DNA from: CAZPUI01 sp964415525
Lineage (GTDB): Bacteria; Acidobacteriota; Holophagae; Holophagales; Holophagaceae
Assembly: GCA_964415525.1 (NCBI GenBank)
Contig: CAYQAS010000060.1
Span: forward strand, 1-26,246
Reading direction: 5' to 3'
DNA: 26,246 bases
The notes beneath the pieces are model-generated. The model saw only the letters and a program-made list of their open reading frames with translations, ran no database searches and had not been told where the DNA came from. The position numbers were made by a program, and so were the translations under genes. This document shows, piece by piece, positions 22,629-26,246 of the stretch. The number at the start of each line of letters is the position of its first letter. Positions within the stretch are counted from its first letter, which is position 1.

Positions 22629-24292
22629 GACGCGCCTCCCGCCACGAAGGCCTCCAGGCGCCAGCTCCGACCGAAGCGCGGGTGGTCGTTGGGACACACG
22701 GCGCACGCCAGCGCATCTCCGCGGCTCGGCATCTGGTCAGGATCGGCGAAGAACCACACCACGTCCCCGGCGTGGGGCGCGAGCTTGATCCGGGCGTGCC
22801 CCTGCCCGAAGGACTGGACCGGCGCATGGACCCGACCCTCCAGCAGCACGACCGGTTCGGGAAAGCCCTGGCCAAAGGGTTCGAGGCGGAGCAGCTCCTC
22901 CAGGCCGGGAAGGTCCTTCACGTCGAGGACGTCCACCAGCACCGCGGACGCCTCGCGCCCATCGGCCTGGAGCAGAGCCGCCTCCACCAGCGCCTTGCGG
23001 ACGAAGGACAGATGCTTGAGCGGGAAAGTCATGCCCGCCGCGGCCCGATGCCCGCCCCCGCTGCGCAGGAAGGGCCGCGCGGCCTCCAGGAGCGCGTTGC
23101 AGTCGTAGCCCTCCGGCGCCCGCAAGGAGCAATGGGCGATGCCATCGATGACCATGCCGACTCCTGTGGGCAGGCCCGTGCGGCGCATGCGCTGAGCCGC
23201 CACGATGCCCACCACGCCCTTGTGGGCATCGGGATGGACGACGAGATCGAAGGCCAGGCCGTCCGGCTCCGGAAGCAACGACAGGACCTGCCGCTGCACC
23301 TCGCGCCGGGCCTCATTCTGCAGGCTGATCGCCTCGGCGAGAACCTTCGCTTCCCCCGCCTCCCGCGCCAGCAGTAGGCGTACCGCCTCGCCCGCCGCGC
23401 CCATGCGTCCCGCGGCGTTGATCCTCGGGGCGGGGCCGAAAGCCAATTCCTGCGCCCGTGGGACGCCCTGAATCTTCGCCTCCTGCAGCAGCGCCGTGAG
23501 CCCTGCCCCGTGGGAGCCGCCCAGCGCCTGGAGGCCGCGGCGCACCAGGAGGGCGTTTTCCCCCACGAGGGGCACCATGTCCGCCACCGTCCCCAGGGCC
23601 ACGAGCTTCAGCAGGCCATCCAGAAAAGGCACATCCGACCCCTTCGGCGTGGGTACCGCATCCATCAGCGCCTGGGCCAGCTTGAAGGCCACGCCGACGC
23701 CCGCCAGATGGCGGTTGGGATAGTCCCCCAGCTGGGGATGGAGCACGGCCACCGCCTCCGGCAATTCGGGGCCGAGGGAATGGTGATCCGTGATGATCCA
23801 GTCGAGCCCGAGTTCACGCCCGGCCCGGACCTCCTCCACACTGCGCACGCCGCAGTCCACGGAGATGACCAGGTTTGCGCCATTCACCGCCAGTTCCTGG
23901 ATGCAGTCCAGGTGCAGGCCATAGCCGTCGTTGAAACGGTCGGGAATGAAGAAAGCCACCTGTGCGCCCATGCGTTCCAATACCCGCGTGAGCAGGGAGG
24001 TCGCCGTCACACCATCCACGTCGTAGTCGCCGTAGATGATGACCTTCTCCTGAGCCTCGATGGCCCGCTTCACCCGGGCACAGGCCTCCCCCATGCCTGA
24101 CAGGAGATGCGGATCGAAGGTGCGGTCCCAGGCGGAATCCAGCCGCCAAGCCAGATCCTCCGGCTGATCAAGCCCCCGCAACCAGCAGAGCCGCGCTGCA
24201 GCATCGCTCAACCCCCAGGCCTCCGAGAGGCGCCGCCAGGGAGACGGGCCCGCAGGGATCAGCCGGCGCATCCGCCAGGGCTGGGGATTCAT
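22625..24292 (-). CDS. recJ: Single-stranded-DNA-specific exonuclease RecJ
   Basis: A 5'-3' single-strand DNA exonuclease for recombination and mismatch repair, of the DHH family. The 555-residue product is close to the usual length. Motifs with metal ligands are IYGDYDVDGVTA (DYDVDG at 89-94), VISVDCGV, DHHSLG (169-171) and VALGTVADMVPL. The DHHA1 domain follows, with GPAPRINAAGRMG and SGGGHRAAAGMTF, and the C-terminal OB region with EPFGQGFPEPV. I chose ATG 24292 because GGGAG lies seven bases upstream. ATGs at 24340 and 24403 have no ribosome site and add non-conserved residues. Its stop is shared with the TTG start of the LptC/LptA-like gene. Confidence 0.95.
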   Translation of the reverse strand: MNPQPWRMRRLIPAGPSPWRRLSEAWGLSDAAARLCWLRGLDQPEDLAWRLDSAWDRTFDPHLLSGMGEACARVKRAIEAQEKVIIYGDYDVDGVTATSLLTRVLERMGAQVAFFIPDRFNDGYGLHLDCIQELAVNGANLVISVDCGVRSVEEVRAGRELGLDWIITDHHSLGPELPEAVAVLHPQLGDYPNRHLAGVGVAFKLAQALMDAVPTPKGSDVPFLDGLLKLVALGTVADMVPLVGENALLVRRGLQALGGSHGAGLTALLQEAKIQGVPRAQELAFGPAPRINAAGRMGAAGEAVRLLLAREAGEAKVLAEAISLQNEARREVQRQVLSLLPEPDGLAFDLVVHPDAHKGVVGIVAAQRMRRTGLPTGVGMVIDGIAHCSLRAPEGYDCNALLEAARPFLRSGGGHRAAAGMTFPLKHLSFVRKALVEAALLQADGREASAVLVDVLDVKDLPGLEELLRLEPFGQGFPEPVVLLEGRVHAPVQSFGQGHARIKLAPHAGDVVWFFADPDQMPSRGDALACAVCPNDHPRFGRSWRLEAFVAGGAS

Positions 24293-24489
24293 CGGCCCGC
24301 TCCCGGGCGGGGAGCGGAAGCGCACGCGAGGGTCGTCCATAAAGCCATGAGAGCAGTGTATCGGAGCGAGGCCGAGGCACCTCCACACCCCGCGATCCTT
24401 CATCCCGCATCAAGGCGCCGGGCCGGTGGGAACAAGCGGCGGCAGTGACTCCTTCCAAGTCGCCCCGGAATCACCCTTACACTTTCCCC
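24293..24489. promoter_or_regulatory. Divergent promoter region between recJ and coaE
   Basis: The 197-base region separates divergent starts. TACACT, a fair -10 hexamer, occurs toward coaE at 24478-24483, six bases before the coaE ATG, and toward recJ on the minus strand at 24360-24355. Neither has a recognisable -35 at 16-18 bases. If the first is real, the coaE mRNA would be nearly leaderless, matching the absence of a Shine-Dalgarno sequence there. Confidence 0.3.
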
Positions 24490-26246
24490 ATGCACCTGCC
24501 GGATCGCCCCTTCCCCATCGTCGGCCTCACGGGAGGCATCGCCTCGGGCAAGAGCACCGTGGGGCGCCTCCTGGCGGAACGGGGTTGGGCGGTCATGGAC
24601 GCGGACCAGGCGGCCCGGGAGGTGGTGGCAGCGGGTACCGAAGGGTTGGCTGCCCTCGTCGGCAGCTTCGGTCCGGACATCCTTTCAAGCGATGGAAGTC
24701 TAGATCGCAAAGCATTGGGATTCATCATATTTTCAGACCACCGCGCTCGCCGGAAGCTGGAAAACTTGCTCCACCCTCGCATCGAGGCATACCTGTCAGA
24801 TCGGCTGTTGGCTCTGCCAGAAAGCACCCAGGGCGCCGTGCTCGACGCCAGCCTCTGGATCGAACGCGGAAATGCCCCCGCATTCGATGCGCTATGGGTG
24901 GTGACGGCGCCGGAGGAGTTGCGCGTTCAGCGAATCCAGACCCGAGACGGACTCGATGAACCCGCCGCACGCGCGCGCCTTGCCGCCCAGAGCAGGGACG
25001 CCGAGAAACGGCTCCACGCCGATGTCGAGATCGTGGCGGATGGGCGGGATCTGGCATCCCAGGTGGCGGCGGCCGAGCGGCAGTGCATGGCAGACTGGTC
25101 GACCCGGCGCCGCCGGACCTGGAGTGCTCCCATGCCCTGCCCTTTCGCGAATGACCAGCTTCACACCCTGCTCGAGACGCTCCTTTCCCGGGGCGGCGAG
25201 GGTGCCGAACTCTTTCTCGAACACCGCCGAGCCGTGGCCCTAGGCATGGACGACGGCCGCATGGAGGACGTGCTTGCGGCGGAGACCTTCGGCGCCAGCC
25301 TGCGCTTACTGGATGGCGAGTCCACCCGGTTTGCGGACTTGATCGCCCCCAGCTTCGAGGAGCTGCTCGACGCCGCCCGCACCCTGGCAGCGCCTGGTAG
25401 CGGCCATGCCGTGACCCTGCCCAAACTGCAGGAGAGCCAGCACCCGACCCCCAGCCCCGTGGCCATCGACCCCTCCACCGTGCCCGTGGAGGAGAAGGTC
25501 GGCCTGGCGAGGCGCGCAGAAACCCTCGCCCGAAACGAAGCGGAGACCCTTCGCGCTGGCGCCCTGCGACAGGTGGCCGTGGGCTACGGCGACAGCACCC
25601 AGGGCGTGTGGATCGCCAGCGCCATGCTCGAAGGCGGCACCTGGCAGACCGCCCTCATCGCGGACCAGCGCACCCAGGGCGTCCTGCGCCTGAACGTCAC
25701 CGCGGGCGATGGCGACAACCTCCAGACCGGCTATCAGGCCCTCGGGGAGACCCGCGGCTTCGAGCTGTTCTCCGATGAGGCCGTGATGCGCACCGCCCAC
25801 GAGGCGGTGCGGCTTGCCATTCAGGCCCTGGACGCCAAGCCCGCCCCCAGTGGCACCTTCCCCGTGATCCTCAGCTCCAGCGCCGGCGGCACCATGATCC
25901 ACGAGGCCTGCGGCCATGGCCTAGAGGCCGACCTTGCCCTGGCGGGCATGAGCGCCTTCGCGGGGAAGTTGGGCGAAAAGGTCGCCGCAGAGGGCGTGAC
26001 GATCATCGATGACGGCACCCTCCCCCACAAGCGCGGCTCCAGTGCCGTGGACGACGAGGGCGGGGCAGCTGATCTCCGCCAACCGGGCGGTGATGTCCTC
26101 GCGCCCGTGGAGGCAGGCGAACGGCTCGCGGATGAACTCCTTCGGGCGCGCCTTCCATGCGGCGATCCACGTCGCGTTCTCGTCCGGGTCGTCGATGATC
26201 AGCGCCGCCACGGCGTCGGTCAGATCGTCGACCGGTCCAGCCGACA
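24490..26246 (+). CDS. coaE: Fused dephospho-CoA kinase-TldD open frame, 3' part chimeric
   Basis: One frame without a stop runs from ATG 24490 to the window edge. Residues 1 to about 200 are dephospho-CoA kinase, the last step of coenzyme A synthesis. It has the P-loop GLTGGIASGKST (12-23), VMDADQAAREV, the LLHPRI stretch and VTAPEELRVQRIQTRDGLDEPAARARLAAQ, which is the CoaE lid region. A basic linker (WSTRRRRTW, about 203-211) joins it to a TldD metalloprotease region beginning near residue 215. CoaE and TldD are normally separate proteins; I see no stop between them. TldD similarity ends near 26060, after which the frame is unrelated. No Shine-Dalgarno sequence precedes the coaE ATG. Confidence 0.88.
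   Translation, partial: MHLPDRPFPIVGLTGGIASGKSTVGRLLAERGWAVMDADQAAREVVAAGTEGLAALVGSFGPDILSSDGSLDRKALGFIIFSDHRARRKLENLLHPRIEAYLSDRLLALPESTQGAVLDASLWIERGNAPAFDALWVVTAPEELRVQRIQTRDGLDEPAARARLAAQSRDAEKRLHADVEIVADGRDLASQVAAAERQCMADWSTRRRRTWSAPMPCPFANDQLHTLLETLLSRGGEGAELFLEHRRAVALGMDDGRMEDVLAAETFGASLRLLDGESTRFADLIAPSFEELLDAARTLAAPGSGHAVTLPKLQESQHPTPSPVAIDPSTVPVEEKVGLARRAETLARNEAETLRAGALRQVAVGYGDSTQGVWIASAMLEGGTWQTALIADQRTQGVLRLNVTAGDGDNLQTGYQALGETRGFELFSDEAVMRTAHEAVRLAIQALDAKPAPSGTFPVILSSSAGGTMIHEACGHGLEADLALAGMSAFAGKLGEKVAAEGVTIIDDGTLPHKRGSSAVDDEGGAADLRQPGGDVLAPVEAGERLADELLRARLPCGDPRRVLVRVVDDQRRHGVGQIVDRSSR
25132..26062 (+). CDS. tldD: TldD-type metalloprotease portion, truncated, possible internal start
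   Basis: TldD with PmbA/TldE forms a zinc protease that degrades unfolded peptides and processes some ribosomally made peptides. About 306 of the expected 460-480 residues are present. The N-terminal domain includes EGAELFLEHRRAVALGMDDGRMED. The zinc site HEACGHGLEAD carries the HExxxH signature (His471, Glu472 and His476 in fused numbering), followed by VTIIDDGTLPHKRGSSAVDDEG. ATG 25132 has GGAG at 25121-25124, seven bases upstream. TldD could therefore be made separately as well as fused. After DDEG the expected continuation (TP...LIE.G.L) is missing, because the sequence switches to foreign DNA. The other subunit gene is not in the window. Confidence 0.85.
26041..26246 (-). pseudogene. Fragment of an unrelated alpha/beta hydrolase (probable contig chimera)
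   Basis: On the minus strand the last 206 bases encode part of an alpha/beta hydrolase: an open 5' edge, then LIIDDPDENATWIAAW, FIREPFACLHGREDITARL and EISCPALVVHGT. The last is the typical strand before the catalytic acid. The hydrolase frame then continues into the reverse complement of tldD, which is meaningless. The codon use is very GC-rich, in an actinobacterial style. It lacks both start and end and so is not a working gene here. It differs from the complete hydrolase at 858-1703. Confidence 0.75.

Overview
The window is high-GC, gene-dense bacterial DNA with no intergenic stretch longer than about 220 bases. I saw no rRNA, tRNA, CRISPR array or insertion sequence. The gene set fits a Gram-negative, menaquinone-using bacterium: LPS export genes, rpoN followed by hpf, and two futalosine-pathway genes (mqnA, mqnC). 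The overall look resembles Acidobacteriota, class Holophagae (Geothrix/Holophaga type). That placement is an inference from general resemblance, not from a marker I could test.

Left block (1-4535, minus strand). Read in transcription order it holds mqnA, pepQ, sixA, an alpha/beta hydrolase and the N-terminal 259 codons of rho, which runs off base 1. pepQ, sixA and the hydrolase are tightly packed (2-nt gap, then a GTGA overlap).

Middle block (4660-16854, plus strand). This looks like one long transcription unit. It holds an O6-alkylguanine-DNA alkyltransferase (ogt), a PLP aminotransferase, and then the most interesting part of the window. That part is a membrane protein with two zinc-ribbon/DUF4178 modules, a 59-residue membrane peptide, a half-size DUF350 protein, a spermidine-synthase-like enzyme with seven predicted membrane helices, a Tat-signal/lipobox FAD oxidoreductase, and a GNAT acetyltransferase. 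Four of these junctions overlap or nearly touch. Together they look like an envelope-associated system that makes or modifies a polyamine-like molecule. No SAM decarboxylase is present. A large hybrid histidine kinase (beta-propeller, Y_Y_Y, kinase, degenerate receiver, receiver, HPt) follows.

Right minus-strand block (16839-24292). In transcription order it holds recJ, a fused LptC/LptA-like protein, lptB, rpoN, hpf and mqnC. recJ to lptB are chained by TTGA and GTGA overlaps with strong Shine-Dalgarno sequences. A 13-bp perfect hairpin lies between hpf and mqnC.

Right end (24490-26246, plus strand). coaE is fused in frame to tldD. At about 26041-26062 the TldD homology stops abruptly, and the remaining bases encode, on the other strand, a piece of an unrelated alpha/beta hydrolase. 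The two share a word of about 20 bases at the join, so the last roughly 190 bases are probably an assembly chimera.
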